Below, one piece after another: positions 26,107 to 36,858 of a stretch of DNA of 64,000 nt. Where the stretch lies: the NCBI GenBank assembly GCA_017435565.1, contig JAFSEU010000028.1, positions 61,045 through 125,044 on the forward strand, in the 5' to 3' direction. The position numbers and the translations under genes are program-made. This DNA is from Oscillospiraceae bacterium. GTDB taxonomy: Bacteria; Bacillota; Clostridia; Oscillospirales; Ruminococcaceae. The notes under the pieces were generated by a model that saw only the letters and a program-made list of their open reading frames with translations, searched no databases and had not been told where the DNA came from. Positions within the stretch are counted from its first letter, which is position 1. Each line of letters begins with the position of its first letter.

Positions 26107-26844
26107 ATGTATAAATTTGACGCAAAAGATGCTTTGGAAAAATGCTGCGAATGGGTCAGAAGCTGGTTTGAAGAAAACGGCAAGGGCTGCAACGCCGTCC
26201 TCGGAATTTCGGGCGGAAAGGATTCGTCCGTTGCGGCGGCACTATGCGTAAAGGCACTCGGAAAGGACCGTGTTATCGGCGTTTTAATGCCAAACGGTGA
26301 GCAAAGCGACATTGAATATGCCTATGATTTGTGCAAAGAGCTTGACATAAAGCACTTTGTTATCAACATTGAAAGCGCTGTCAAAGGCGTTTATGAGGGC
26401 ATCGGTGACAAGTTTGAAATCACGCAGCAGACAAGGTTCAATCTTCCGCCTCGAATCAGAATGGCAACGCTCTATGCCGTCAGCCAGTCGCAAAACGGCA
26501 GAGTATGCAACACCTGCAACTACTCGGAAGATTATGTGGGATATTCAACACGATACGGTGACAGCGTTGGCGATTTTTCGCCGCTGTCATGCTTTACGGT
26601 ACACGAGGTTCTGCAAATCGGAAAAGAGCTCGGGCTTTCTGCAAAATTCATCGAAAAAGCCCCCAGTGACGGACTTTGCGGAAAAACCGACGAGGATAAT
26701 CTCGGCTTCACTTATAAAGAGCTTGACGACTACATCAGGCAGGGGATTGAGCCTTCTCCCGACATCAAGGCAAAAATTGACAGGCTCCACAAACTGAATC
26801 TGTTTAAACTCGAATATATGCCCTGTTTTAAATATAAGGTTTGA
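26107..26844 (+). CDS. nadE: NH3-dependent NAD+ synthetase
   Basis: A 245-residue enzyme that amidates deamido-NAD+ with ATP and ammonia. Seen: the SGGKDSSVAAA P-loop near residue 35, NTCNYSEDYVGYSTRYGDSVGD (NaAD/ATP site) and KAPSDGLCGKTDEDNLGFTY. No N-terminal glutaminase domain, so ammonia is used directly. AGAGGTG precedes the ATG. It is in an operon with hflX, and the terminator after it also serves guaB. Confidence 0.95.
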   Translation: MYKFDAKDALEKCCEWVRSWFEENGKGCNAVLGISGGKDSSVAAALCVKALGKDRVIGVLMPNGEQSDIEYAYDLCKELDIKHFVINIESAVKGVYEGIGDKFEITQQTRFNLPPRIRMATLYAVSQSQNGRVCNTCNYSEDYVGYSTRYGDSVGDFSPLSCFTVHEVLQIGKELGLSAKFIEKAPSDGLCGKTDEDNLGFTYKELDDYIRQGIEPSPDIKAKIDRLHKLNLFKLEYMPCFKYKV

Positions 26845-26869
26845 ATTTAACAAAAACAAGGCAAAAAAT

Positions 26870-26900
26870 AATACCCTGGGTAAATTTACTCAGGGTATTT
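26870..26900. terminator. Bidirectional terminator between nadE and guaB
   Basis: AATACCCTG (26870-26878) pairs with CAGGGTATT (26891-26899); the loop is itself a palindrome (GTAAATTTAC). A-rich on the left and T-rich on the right. Confidence 0.85.
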
Positions 26901-26918
26901 TCTGTCTGTATAACAATT

Positions 26919-28478
<1,560 letters not shown>

Positions 28479-28542
28479 GACAAACATATAGATGAAATGC
28501 GAACGTTTTTAGAGATTTATTTTGGTTGCAAAACACAAAAAC

Positions 28543-28576
28543 ACCTCCGATATGATTTATCCAACATATCGGAGGT
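28543..28576 (-). terminator. Terminator of the soj-spo0J-serS operon
   Basis: Perfect 12-bp stem: ACCTCCGATATG (28543-28554) with CATATCGGAGGT (28565-28576), loop of 10. On the minus strand it is followed by GTTTTTGTGTTTT. Confidence 0.85.
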
Positions 28577-28611
28577 ATTGATTTTTATAAATTTAAGAAT
28601 CCTTTATTTGC

Positions 28612-29886
28612 TTACTTTTTAATAACATCTGTACCAATATACGGACGCAAAGCTTCAGGTACGGTAACGCTTCCGTCGTCATTCTGGAAGTTTTCAAGAA
28701 TTGCGGCAACAGTTCTTCCCACTGCAACTCCCGAGCCGTTGAGAGTATGAACAAATTCAGCCTTGGATTTGATATCCTTCTTGAACTTAATTCCTGCACG
28801 TCTTGCCTGATAATCAAGGAAATTTGAACAGCTCGAAATCTCAACATAGCGGTTATACGAAGGCATCCAAACCTCAATATCATAAGTTTTGGCACTGGAG
28901 AATCCGATATCGCCCGAAGAAAGTGCAACAACACGATAGGGGAGACCAAGCCCCTGCAAAACCTTTTCAGCGTCGTTTGTGAGTTTTTCAAGCTCATCGA
29001 ATGAAGTTTCGGGTGTTGTAAACTTTACAAGCTCAACCTTATTGAACTGGTGCTGACGGATAAGTCCACGCTGGTCACGGCCGGCAGCACCTGCCTCCGA
29101 ACGGAAGCAAGCAGAATATGCACAGTATTTCAAAGGCAGCTTGTCCTCGAAAAGAATTTCGTCCCTATGCATATTGGTTACGGGAACCTCAGCCGTAGGA
29201 ATAAGGTAATAATCCCAACCTTCGAGCTTGAATGCCTGGTCAGCAAACTTAGGAAGCTGTCCTGTACCGGTCATCGAATCCTTATTTGCCATAAAGGGCG
29301 GGAAAATTTCGGTATAGCCATTATCGCCGTGTGTGTTGAGGAAATAGTTGATAATTGCACGCTCAAGCTTTGCGCCAAGTCCACGATAAAAATGGAAGCG
29401 TGTGCCTGTTACCTTGCCTGCTGTTTCGGGGTCAAGAATTCCAAGATCCTTACCGATATCCCAATGTGCCTTGGGTTCATAATCAAACTGCTTAGGCTCA
29501 CCCCAACGTCTGATTTCAACATTTTCGCTGTCGTCCTTACCAATCGGTGTCGAATCGGCAGGAATATTCGGCACGGAAAGCAGAAGATTCTTCTGTCGTG
29601 CCTCAAGGTCAGAAATCACAGCGTCATTTTCCTTGATTTTTGCGGAAAGCTCCTTCATCTGTGCCATAATTTCAGAAACGTCACCGCCCTGCTTCTTGAT
29701 AGCGGGAATTTCTTTTGAAACCTTGTTTTGCTGAGCCTTCAGCTCGTCGGTTGATGTTGAAATTTTGCGGCGTTCAATGTCAATTCCCAAAATTTCATCG
29801 ATTACAGCGTCATAATCGGCATTTCTTGTTTTGAGCTTTGCCTTCACTTCATCGGGCATTTCTCTGATAAGCTTGATATCAAGCAT
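28612..29886 (-). CDS. serS: Seryl-tRNA synthetase
   Basis: A 424-residue class II synthetase. The N-terminal 110 residues form the long antiparallel coiled-coil arm that recognises the tRNA; the catalytic core carries motif 2 ([20 protein letters not shown]) and motif 3 ([17 protein letters not shown]). Length is typical. It lies 21 bases after spo0J on the same strand with no promoter or T-box leader in between, so it should be expressed with the partition genes. Most Firmicutes have serS elsewhere or alone, so this linkage is mildly unusual. Confidence 0.96.
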   Translation of the reverse strand: MLDIKLIREMPDEVKAKLKTRNADYDAVIDEILGIDIERRKISTSTDELKAQQNKVSKEIPAIKKQGGDVSEIMAQMKELSAKIKENDAVISDLEARQKNLLLSVPNIPADSTPIGKDDSENVEIRRWGEPKQFDYEPKAHWDIGKDLGILDPETAGKVTGTRFHFYRGLGAKLERAIINYFLNTHGDNGYTEIFPPFMANKDSMTGTGQLPKFADQAFKLEGWDYYLIPTAEVPVTNMHRDEILFEDKLPLKYCAYSACFRSEAGAAGRDQRGLIRQHQFNKVELVKFTTPETSFDELEKLTNDAEKVLQGLGLPYRVVALSSGDIGFSSAKTYDIEVWMPSYNRYVEISSCSNFLDYQARRAGIKFKKDIKSKAEFVHTLNGSGVAVGRTVAAILENFQNDDGSVTVPEALRPYIGTDVIKK

Positions 29887-29907
29887 TTATATTACCTCTT
29901 TTCAGAA

Positions 29908-30744
29908 TTAAAATTTGTCACACAAAACCTCTGCAATTGATGCAAGGTCGTTTTCGTCATAAAACTCGATTTTAAGCGAGCCTTTATTTTTTCCGTATGA
30001 AATTGAAACCTTTCTGCCAAGCCTTTCACGCATAGCAATTTCAGTTTCTTTATAATATGTCGGAATCTCTGCTTTTTCGGACTTATTCTGTGCCGCACTG
30101 CACGCTCTTTCAACGTCACGCACGGTCATTTTTCCGTCGCAGGCACGCAATGCAAGCTCAATCATCGCTTCTTCGTCGTCCATGCCTGCAAGAACCTTTG
30201 CATGTCCGGTGCTTAGCATTCCCTTAGAAAGCATATCTCTGATTTCATCGGGAAGATTGAGCAGTCTGAGCGAGTTTGCAACAGCAGAACGTGATTTTCC
30301 GACAGTTTTTGCAATATCCTCCTGCTTCATCTCAAATTCATCAGCAAGCTGCTTATATCCGAGCGCTTCTTCAATAGGATTTAAGTTTTCTCTCTGCAAA
30401 TTCTCGATAAGAGCAATCTGCATTGCCTCCTTATCGTCATATTCCTTTACGATTACAGGAACCTCACTAAGGCCTAATCGCTTCGCTGCACGCCATCTTC
30501 TTTCGCCGGCGACTATCTGATAAAAGCCCTCGCCTACGGGGCGCACAACAATAGGGGATATGATTCCGTGGATTTTAATTGAATCGGCAAGTTCATCAAT
30601 CGCTGAAGACTCAAACTCTCGTCTTGGCTGCTTTTTATTAGGCTCGATCAATGACGGATTCATTGACTGAACAACCGATAAATCAACAGAATTATCATCA
30701 AACAACGATTCAAAACCGTTTCCAAGTTCAAATTTCTTTGCCAT
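29908..30744 (-). CDS. spo0J: Chromosome partitioning protein ParB (Spo0J)
   Basis: A 278-residue CTP-dependent DNA clamp that loads at parS. Seen: the ParB/Srx CTP-binding domain with GERRWRAAKRLG (residues about 77-88) and ENLQRENLNPIEEA; the central HTH (KQEDIAKTVGKSRSAVANSLRLL) that binds parS; and a C-terminal dimerisation domain. GGAGGG precedes the ATG. It follows soj after 11 bases; two perfect parS sites lie upstream in the same locus. Confidence 0.95.
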   Translation of the reverse strand: MAKKFELGNGFESLFDDNSVDLSVVQSMNPSLIEPNKKQPRREFESSAIDELADSIKIHGIISPIVVRPVGEGFYQIVAGERRWRAAKRLGLSEVPVIVKEYDDKEAMQIALIENLQRENLNPIEEALGYKQLADEFEMKQEDIAKTVGKSRSAVANSLRLLNLPDEIRDMLSKGMLSTGHAKVLAGMDDEEAMIELALRACDGKMTVRDVERACSAAQNKSEKAEIPTYYKETEIAMRERLGRKVSISYGKNKGSLKIEFYDENDLASIAEVLCDKF

Positions 30745-30755
30745 TTCTCACCCTC

Positions 30756-31556
30756 CTATCGTCCGAATTTTTTGCGTTTATTTAATACAGGCGGTGCCTT
30801 GTCGCCAAGAAGCTCACGACCGAGCTTTTCATACGCCTCAGCACCTTTTGATCCGGCGTCATAATACATTACCGGTTTTCCGAAGCTCGGAGCTTCAGAA
30901 ATCCTTACATTTCTGGGAATGGTCGTTTCAAAAACCCTGTTCGGAAAATGCTTTTTTACCTCGTTGACAATATGCAACGTCAGATTCAGCCTTGGGTCAA
31001 ACATTGTAAACAATACACCCTTGATATCAAGCTTAGGATTATACCTCTGCTTGACGTGACGCACAGTTTCCCATAATTGCGCAAGACCCTCAAGCGACAG
31101 TGGCTCGCATTTCATCGGAACAATTACATAATCTGCCGCAACAAAACCGTTTAATGTCAAAAGGCTGAGCGACGGCGGACAGTCTATAAAAATATAATCG
31201 AAACCGATTCTGCAAGTCAGAAGCTGGCTTTGAAGCCTTCTTGCCCTATCCTCAAGCTCGACAAGATCAATATCTCCGCCAACAAGCGAGGAAGTAGCCG
31301 GAACAACTGTAACACCCTTATATTCCGTTTCAATCATGGCGTCCTGAATACGCCGCTGACCTATGAGAACATCATATGTAGTAACCGTAAGTGTTTTTTT
31401 CTTGATTCCGAAGCTTGTTGTGGTATTACCCTGCGCATCCAGGTCGATGCAAAGCACTTTTTTGCCGACAGAGCCCAGATATGCAGCAAGATTTACAACA
31501 GTTGTCGACTTTCCGACACCGCCTTTTTGATTTGCAACAGCATAGATTGTACCCAT
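30756..31556 (-). CDS. soj: Chromosome partitioning ATPase ParA (Soj)
   Basis: A 266-residue deviant Walker ATPase: MGTIYAVANQKGGVGKSTT (deviant Walker A with the signature Lys), DLDAQGN (A') and FIDCPPSLSLLT (Walker B). With Spo0J it segregates origins and regulates DnaA in Bacillus. The ATG at 31556 has AGAGGTG at good distance and matches ParA N-termini; the frame stays open upstream but that part is leader sequence containing parS. Promoter found directly upstream. Confidence 0.95.
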   Translation of the reverse strand: MGTIYAVANQKGGVGKSTTVVNLAAYLGSVGKKVLCIDLDAQGNTTTSFGIKKKTLTVTTYDVLIGQRRIQDAMIETEYKGVTVVPATSSLVGGDIDLVELEDRARRLQSQLLTCRIGFDYIFIDCPPSLSLLTLNGFVAADYVIVPMKCEPLSLEGLAQLWETVRHVKQRYNPKLDIKGVLFTMFDPRLNLTLHIVNEVKKHFPNRVFETTIPRNVRISEAPSFGKPVMYYDAGSKGAEAYEKLGRELLGDKAPPVLNKRKKFGR

Positions 31557-31593
31557 CAGCACACCTCTTTTAGATGAAATTGGTTGTACAATC

Positions 31594-31622
31594 ATTATAA
31601 CATCTATCCTTTCAAATTGCAA
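31594..31622 (-). promoter_or_regulatory. Sigma-A promoter of soj-spo0J-serS
   Basis: Minus strand: TTGCAA (31622-31617), 17-base spacer, TATAAT (31599-31594). The -35 element lies 16 bases downstream of a parS site, so ParB spreading could repress it (inference). Confidence 0.8.
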
Positions 31623-31638
31623 CAAATTTTTGCAAAAT

Positions 31639-31654
31639 TGTTTCACGTGAAACA
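31639..31654. promoter_or_regulatory. parS site 1
   Basis: TGTTTCACGTGAAACA, a perfect 16-base palindrome and exact match to the Bacillus parS consensus, just upstream of the soj promoter. Confidence 0.97.
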
Positions 31655-31694
31655 ATTTTCGACATCTTTGCTTTTATAACGCCGTTATACACAA

Positions 31695-31739
31695 TTTCAA
31701 GCCGCTTGTTTTGTGTAAATTCACAATAGCGGCTTGAAA
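31695..31739 (-). other. Long stem-loop between the two parS sites
   Basis: TTTCAAGCCGCT (31695-31706) pairs perfectly with AGCGGCTTGAAA (31728-31739), and the loop has further TTGTG/CACAA pairing. It lies behind noc on the minus strand and can act as its terminator, though the T tract is poor. It sits exactly between the parS sites. Confidence 0.6.
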
Positions 31740-31775
31740 AGATCTATTTTAGCATAAGTATGACATTATATTCAA

Positions 31776-31791
31776 TGTTTCACGTGAAACA
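31776..31791. promoter_or_regulatory. parS site 2
   Basis: Second exact copy of TGTTTCACGTGAAACA, flanked by A/T to give an 18-base palindrome, 4 bases past the stop of noc. Confidence 0.97.
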
Positions 31792-31795
31792 TTGT

Positions 31796-32605
31796 TTAAT
31801 CGACAGGGATTTTCACGACATATTCTATATAATGGTCGGATTTTGTTTTGCTTGCTTCAGCCATAATTCCGGCGGCACGCATTGTTTCAATAGCGCGATT
31901 TATTGTGTTAACGAATAGTCGGACATCTTTTAAAACGATACAGCGTTTTTTAAATTTTTCATCGTCAGATTTTCTGATAAGATATCCTTCTACAAGTTCT
32001 TCTGTCTTTTCGACGTTCAATTTACGCTGAAATACAGCATCAATCATTTCATCACGAACGTCAACATCATCGATTCTCAGCAAGCATCTTGCATGGCGCT
32101 CAGTTAAACCATAATTAAGTATTTTCGTCATTTCGTCTTCGGAAAATCGCAAAAGTCGAAGCTTATTAGCAATAGTACTCTGTGCCTTTCCAAGCTTTAT
32201 CGCTGCATCCTCTTGCGTCATACCATAAAATTCAATAAGCTTTGCAATAGCATAAGCTTCATCAAAGAAATTCAAATCAGACCGTTGAATATTCTCAACC
32301 AACGCCATTATTGCAGAGCTTCGTTCATTTATATCACTCACAACACACGGTACATACTCCATTCCAATGATTTTTGCTGCACGAAGTCGTCTTTCCCCGG
32401 CAATAAGCTCATAAACACCGTTTTTCAATCTTCGCACTGCAAGAGGATGAATTATTCCGTTCTGACGTATACTTTCGGCAAGCAAGCACAACTCGGATTC
32501 ATCAAAACTTCGTCGCGGTTGCAACGGATTGGGATGAATTGCATCGACTTCCAACTGCACAATTTTTCCGACAACCTTCTCTTTTAACGAACCAAAAACA
32601 GCCAT
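31796..32605 (-). CDS. noc: Nucleoid occlusion protein Noc (ParB paralog)
   Basis: A 269-residue ParB-family protein. The N-terminal 20 residues form an amphipathic stretch (MAVFGSLKEKVVGKIVQLEV), as expected for membrane attachment of Noc; then the CTP-binding domain (LQPRRSFDE, AGERRLRAAK, ENIQRSDLNFFDEA), an HTH (MTQEDAAIKLGKAQSTIANKLRLL) and a C-terminal dimer domain. Its position between rsmG and soj is that of noc in Bacillus. No canonical Noc site was found in the window. GGAGA is placed correctly before the ATG. It could also be read as a second Spo0J. Confidence 0.85.
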   Translation of the reverse strand: MAVFGSLKEKVVGKIVQLEVDAIHPNPLQPRRSFDESELCLLAESIRQNGIIHPLAVRRLKNGVYELIAGERRLRAAKIIGMEYVPCVVSDINERSSAIMALVENIQRSDLNFFDEAYAIAKLIEFYGMTQEDAAIKLGKAQSTIANKLRLLRFSEDEMTKILNYGLTERHARCLLRIDDVDVRDEMIDAVFQRKLNVEKTEELVEGYLIRKSDDEKFKKRCIVLKDVRLFVNTINRAIETMRAAGIMAEASKTKSDHYIEYVVKIPVD

Positions 32606-32730
32606 ATATATCTCCTTTTTCCAAAAAAAATAACATCCTGTCCTAATTATAAATTGAACAGAATGTATTTTCTACAAAAATATTCATAAAAATTACGATA
32701 CAAAACGACTGAAACCGTCCATATACGCGA

Positions 32731-33441
32731 TTATACCAACGGATGCTTCAAAATCTGGTTGCTGTTTCTGGGGTATCTGCTCGAAATATGAGAAACTTTT
32801 CTGGATATTATTATACGTCTTGAATCACCATTTGGCAGCGAATAATCATTTTGTCCGTAAACTTCGGCACCAAGCTCAGTAAAAACCTTTTTCTTTTCAA
32901 AAGCATCCTCGGACGGACCTTTTAATGCCAGAAAATGACCGCCGACTTTTACAAAAGGCAAGCAGTATTCGCAGAGAAGCGACAGAGGAGCAACTGCTCT
33001 TGCGACACAAAAATCATAGTTTTCTCTGAATTCATCTGATTTTGCGGCGTTTTCAGCCCTATCGTTAATAATATTTGCTTCAATTCCCAGCTCCGAAGTC
33101 AGAATCTTCAAAAATTCAGTACGCTTTTTTAGACTGTCAAGCAACGTAATTTTCAAATCAGGGCGGTACAGTTTCATAGGAACCAACGGAAATCCTGCGC
33201 CACTGCCGATATCAATAACAGTCGAATTTGCAGGAAAATCCAACATCGTACACACGATCATTGAATCAAGAAAATGCTTGACATACATTTCATCCGGCGA
33301 CATTATCGCAGTAAGATTGATTTTTTTGTTGTACTCAGTCAAGATTTCAGCATACAGATCAAGCTTTTTATAAAGTTCATCTCCAAGCTTAATACCACAC
33401 ATTTCAGAAATTTCAATCAATTCACCATATTCTCTAAGCAT
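32731..33441 (-). CDS. rsmG: 16S rRNA (guanine-527-N7)-methyltransferase RsmG
   Basis: A 236-residue SAM-dependent methyltransferase: GKLGDELYKKLDLYAEIL-type N-terminus, YVKHFLDSM, the SAM motif DIGSGAGFPLVPMKL near residue 75, and CVARAVAPLSLL. The ATG at 33441 has CGGAG 8 bases upstream and lies inside the end of mnmG (8-base overlap), giving coupled translation. Length is standard. An upstream alternative start at 33465 is less likely. Confidence 0.95.
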   Translation of the reverse strand: MLREYGELIEISEMCGIKLGDELYKKLDLYAEILTEYNKKINLTAIMSPDEMYVKHFLDSMIVCTMLDFPANSTVIDIGSGAGFPLVPMKLYRPDLKITLLDSLKKRTEFLKILTSELGIEANIINDRAENAAKSDEFRENYDFCVARAVAPLSLLCEYCLPFVKVGGHFLALKGPSEDAFEKKKVFTELGAEVYGQNDYSLPNGDSRRIIISRKVSHISSRYPRNSNQILKHPLV

Positions 33442-35320
33442 AGAAACTATCTCCGTTTTGTTCAAAATAAACCATCAAAACCGTAATATCAGCGGGGGAA
33501 ACACCAGTGATTCTCGATGCCTGTCCAATATTTGAAGGCGCAAGCTTGGTAAGCTTTTCAGCAGCCTCAAGCCTCAAGCCCTTGATCGCCGAATAATCAA
33601 AATTCTCGGGAAGCTTTTTCTCTTCAAGCTTCTTCATCCGTTCGACCAGATCAAGCTGCTTTTCAATATATCCTTTATACTTTATCTGTAATTCAACCTG
33701 CTCGCGAATATCAGAGGCAAGGTCGGTTCTGTTTTTATCAAACTGCTGCAAAACATCATATCCGAGTTGAGGACGTCTTATAAGATCAGCCATTTTCGTA
33801 CCCGTTGAAAGTGCAGATGTACCATTTTTCAACAAAAATGCATTGATTTCATCACCGGGCGCAAGATTGAGATGTGAAACTCTTTCGATTTCGGCATCAA
33901 TTTTACTGATTTTATCGAGTAAAGCGTCATATTCATCTTTTGATACAAGACCTATTTCGTATCCCAGAGGAGTCAATCTCAAATCGGCATTATCCTGTCG
34001 AAGAATCAGGCGATACTCACTTCGTGAGGTCATCATTCTATAAGGATCAGCAACGCCCTTTGTAACAAGATCGTCTATCAATGTACCGATATAAGACTGC
34101 GAACGCTCAAAAATCACGGGTTGCTGCCCCTTAATCTGCCTGGCGGCGTTGATTCCCGCAACAAGACCCTGCGCAGCTGCTTCTTCATATCCGGAGCTTC
34201 CGTTAAACTGACCTGCGCCGAAAAGTCCGCTGATTTTTTTGAACTCCAGACTTAATTTAAGCTCAGTTGAATCACAGCAGTCATATTCAATAGCATATGC
34301 AGGACGCATTATTTCGACGTTTTCCAGTCCTTTTACAGTGCGCAAAAAAGCAAGCTGAACATCCTCAGGTAGCGATGAAGACATACCCTGGAGATAATAT
34401 TCATCCGTATCAAGTCCCATTGGCTCAACAAAAATCTGGTGTCTTTCCTTATCGGGAAAGCGAACAACCTTGTCCTCAATAGATGGACAGTATCTCGGTC
34501 CGACACCTTCAATTCTACCTGAATAAAGAGGGGAGCGATGCAGATTTTCTCTGATGACCCTATGTGTATTTTCATTTGTATATGTAATGTAGCAGTCCGC
34601 TTTATTCTCAATAATATCGCGTGTTTTGAAGGAAAACGGTACGGTTGTCTCATCACCGTGCTGTACCTCCATAGCACTGAAATCAATCGATCTGCGATGT
34701 ACTCTGCACGGTGTTCCTGTTTTAAAACGACGCAGCGTAATGCCCGCGCTGAGAAGACAATCCGAAAGCTTTTGCGGAGGCAGAACATTATCGGGCCCAC
34801 TTTCATAGCTCACTTCTCCAACGTGAATTCTGCCTTTAAGATAGGTTCCGCCTGCAATAATCACCGCTTTAACCTTATATACAGCACCTAAAGATGTTAC
34901 AACGCCGCAAACTGTGCCATCTTCAAATAAAATTTCCGCAATTTCAGCTTGTTTTATATGCAAATTCGGCTGATTCTCGCAAACATTTTTCATATACGAA
35001 TGGTACAGAACCCTGTCCGCCTGCGCCCTTAAACTATGCACAGCCGGACCTTTTCCTCGATTGAGCATTCTTGACTGTATGCTGCATTTATCGGCAGCCT
35101 TACCCATCTCTCCACCCAAAGCGTCAATTTCGCGCACAAGATGCCCCTTTGCTGTACCACCTATTGAAGGATTACACGGCATATTAGCAATCTGATCAAG
35201 CGAAATTGTGAACATCGCAGTTGTGCACCCAAGCCTTGCGCTTGCAAGCGCCGCTTCAATACCTGCGTGCCCTGCACCGATTACAGCAACATCATAGCTG
35301 CCCATATAATATTTTTCCAA
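33434..35320 (-). CDS. mnmG: tRNA uridine-5-carboxymethylaminomethyl modification enzyme MnmG
   Basis: A 628-residue FAD enzyme that with MnmE modifies the wobble U34 of several tRNAs. Seen: the FAD-binding VIGAGHAGIEAALA near residue 13, IGGTAKGHLVREIDALGGEMG, and C-terminal domains ending in a helical region contacting MnmE. Start: a TTG at 35320 has AAGGGGG about 10 bases upstream; the ATG at 35305 gives a form five residues shorter with a poor SD. mnmE ends 19 bases upstream; rsmG overlaps at the end. Confidence 0.96.
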   Translation of the reverse strand: MEKYYMGSYDVAVIGAGHAGIEAALASARLGCTTAMFTISLDQIANMPCNPSIGGTAKGHLVREIDALGGEMGKAADKCSIQSRMLNRGKGPAVHSLRAQADRVLYHSYMKNVCENQPNLHIKQAEIAEILFEDGTVCGVVTSLGAVYKVKAVIIAGGTYLKGRIHVGEVSYESGPDNVLPPQKLSDCLLSAGITLRRFKTGTPCRVHRRSIDFSAMEVQHGDETTVPFSFKTRDIIENKADCYITYTNENTHRVIRENLHRSPLYSGRIEGVGPRYCPSIEDKVVRFPDKERHQIFVEPMGLDTDEYYLQGMSSSLPEDVQLAFLRTVKGLENVEIMRPAYAIEYDCCDSTELKLSLEFKKISGLFGAGQFNGSSGYEEAAAQGLVAGINAARQIKGQQPVIFERSQSYIGTLIDDLVTKGVADPYRMMTSRSEYRLILRQDNADLRLTPLGYEIGLVSKDEYDALLDKISKIDAEIERVSHLNLAPGDEINAFLLKNGTSALSTGTKMADLIRRPQLGYDVLQQFDKNRTDLASDIREQVELQIKYKGYIEKQLDLVERMKKLEEKKLPENFDYSAIKGLRLEAAEKLTKLAPSNIGQASRITGVSPADITVLMVYFEQNGDSFYA

Positions 35321-35338
35321 ATTTATGAAGCCCCCTTG

Positions 35339-36706
35339 TTATTTTCCTACGCAGAAGCGGGAAAAAACTTCATTAACTACGTTTTCGCTCAATGATTCAC
35401 CCTTGAGCTTTGCTATTTCTCCGGCCGCTTCTTCAATAAGCACAGTCAGAATATCATATGTCATATTGTCGTCAGAGGCGATTTTAGCATTCTCAAGTGC
35501 ATTTTTCGCATTTACAGCACAAATCCATTGGCGCTGATTAGCGATAATTCCGTTAGAAAAATTTACTTTTCCCATTGAAAACATTTTTTCAATCAGCTCA
35601 GTAAGAGCATTTATACCCTCATTATTTGAAGCTGAAATTTCAACAATATTTTCAAACTTGTCTTTAAAAATATCAATATCAAGACGGCATTCACAGTCGG
35701 TTTTATTGATGACAATGATTGTATTTTTATTCATAATTTTGTATAATAATTCATTATCCTCATCATCGAGAGGACGTGAATAATCAAAAACCGCGAGAAC
35801 AAGCTCGGCATTTTCAAGCTTTTTTTCAGCTATTTTTACGCCGACTCCTTCAACATAATCATCTGTGCTGTGCATTCCTGCGGTATCACTCAGACGAAGA
35901 GTAACATTCCCAAGTCGAATACTTTCTTCGACTGCATCTCTTGTGGTTCCTGCAAATTCACTTACAATACTGCGCTCAAAACCACTCAGATTATTCATCA
36001 AAGTAGATTTTCCTACATTCGGCTTGCCTACTATGACCGTATCTACGCCATTACGAATTATTTTTCCATAATCATAAGTTGAAACAAGCTGAGAAATATC
36101 ATCAAGAACATCGCTCAGACGTTTTTTCAGCATATTATCATCAAGCTCCGGCAAATCCTCTTCAGGAAAATCCGCCCATGCAGCCAAATCACCGAGAATT
36201 TTTGTCAACTCTGTTGAAATTGTATCAATTCTTCGTGACAATGCACCCTCGTGCAAAGAATTGGCGTATTTCAGCTCGTTTTCGCTGTCGGCAGAAATTA
36301 TATCAATAACAGCCTCAGCACGTGTCAAATCCATTTTTCCGTTTAAAAAAGCACGCTTTGTAAATTCGCCGGCAAGAGCTAATTCTGCACCTGACATCAA
36401 GCAGGCACGCAAAACCTGCTGAGTAACATACACACCACCGTGACATGAAATTTCGACCATATCCTCGCCCGTATAGCTCTTGGGTGACCGAAACACAGTA
36501 AGCACGCATTCATCAAGAATTTCGCCGCCGAAAACTATGTGCCCGAATGCGCAGGTATAGCCCTTCATTTTGCTTGGAATTTTATCATTTACAGATTGAA
36601 AAATTTTGTCTGCAATGTCAAAAACCTTGTCACCCGACATTCGTACAACGGAAATTCCGCCATTCATCATCGCTGTGGATATTGCTGCAATTGTACTTGA
36701 TTTCAC
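35339..36706 (-). CDS. mnmE: tRNA modification GTPase MnmE
   Basis: A 455-residue GTPase, partner of MnmG. Seen: the N-terminal formyl-THF-binding domain (MKSSTIAAISTAMMNGGIS), a helical domain, an inserted G domain with GKPNVGKSTLMN (G1), DTAGMH (G3) and NKTD (G4), and the C-terminal FCVGK ending with the conserved Cys. Start: GTG at 36706 with AGGTG at 6 bases; a GTG at 36715 is in the SD itself. First gene of the mnmE-mnmG-rsmG(-noc) unit. Confidence 0.95.
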   Translation of the reverse strand: MKSSTIAAISTAMMNGGISVVRMSGDKVFDIADKIFQSVNDKIPSKMKGYTCAFGHIVFGGEILDECVLTVFRSPKSYTGEDMVEISCHGGVYVTQQVLRACLMSGAELALAGEFTKRAFLNGKMDLTRAEAVIDIISADSENELKYANSLHEGALSRRIDTISTELTKILGDLAAWADFPEEDLPELDDNMLKKRLSDVLDDISQLVSTYDYGKIIRNGVDTVIVGKPNVGKSTLMNNLSGFERSIVSEFAGTTRDAVEESIRLGNVTLRLSDTAGMHSTDDYVEGVGVKIAEKKLENAELVLAVFDYSRPLDDEDNELLYKIMNKNTIIVINKTDCECRLDIDIFKDKFENIVEISASNNEGINALTELIEKMFSMGKVNFSNGIIANQRQWICAVNAKNALENAKIASDDNMTYDILTVLIEEAAGEIAKLKGESLSENVVNEVFSRFCVGK

Positions 36707-36750
36707 AAAAAACACCTACAAATTGTAAAAAATAAATTTAATATAACTAT

Positions 36751-36802
36751 TTGTATAATAATATACAATTACACACAGTATAAATTATATATTATTATAC
36801 AA
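36751..36802. repeat. 15-bp perfect inverted repeat in the AT-rich mnmE leader
   Basis: TTGTATAATAATATA (36751-36765) and its exact reverse complement TATATTATTATACAA (36788-36802), 22 bases apart. The first copy extends to a near-palindrome (to 36768). It lies in the promoter region between jag's terminator and mnmE. Confidence 0.7.
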
Positions 36803-36813
36803 AAAATAGTATT

Positions 36814-36848
36814 AAAATACGGCTACGAAAAACTCGCAGCCGTATTTT
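36814..36848 (-). terminator. Terminator of the rpmH-jag gene group
   Basis: AAAATACGGCTACGA (36814-36828) pairs with TCGCAGCCGTATTTT (36834-36848) with one mismatch. On the minus strand a T run ends the stem. It lies 10 bases past the jag stop. Confidence 0.85.
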
Positions 36849-36858
36849 TCTTTACAAA

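Noticed and set aside
31557..31655. Longer Soj N-terminus (33 residues) reading through parS
   Set aside because: The extra residues are encoded by the promoter and parS DNA; the ATG at 31556 has a good SD and fits ParA proteins.
31796..32605. Second Spo0J copy instead of Noc
   Set aside because: Gene position, amphipathic N-terminus and difference from the adjacent Spo0J favour Noc, though the DNA specificity cannot be read from sequence alone.
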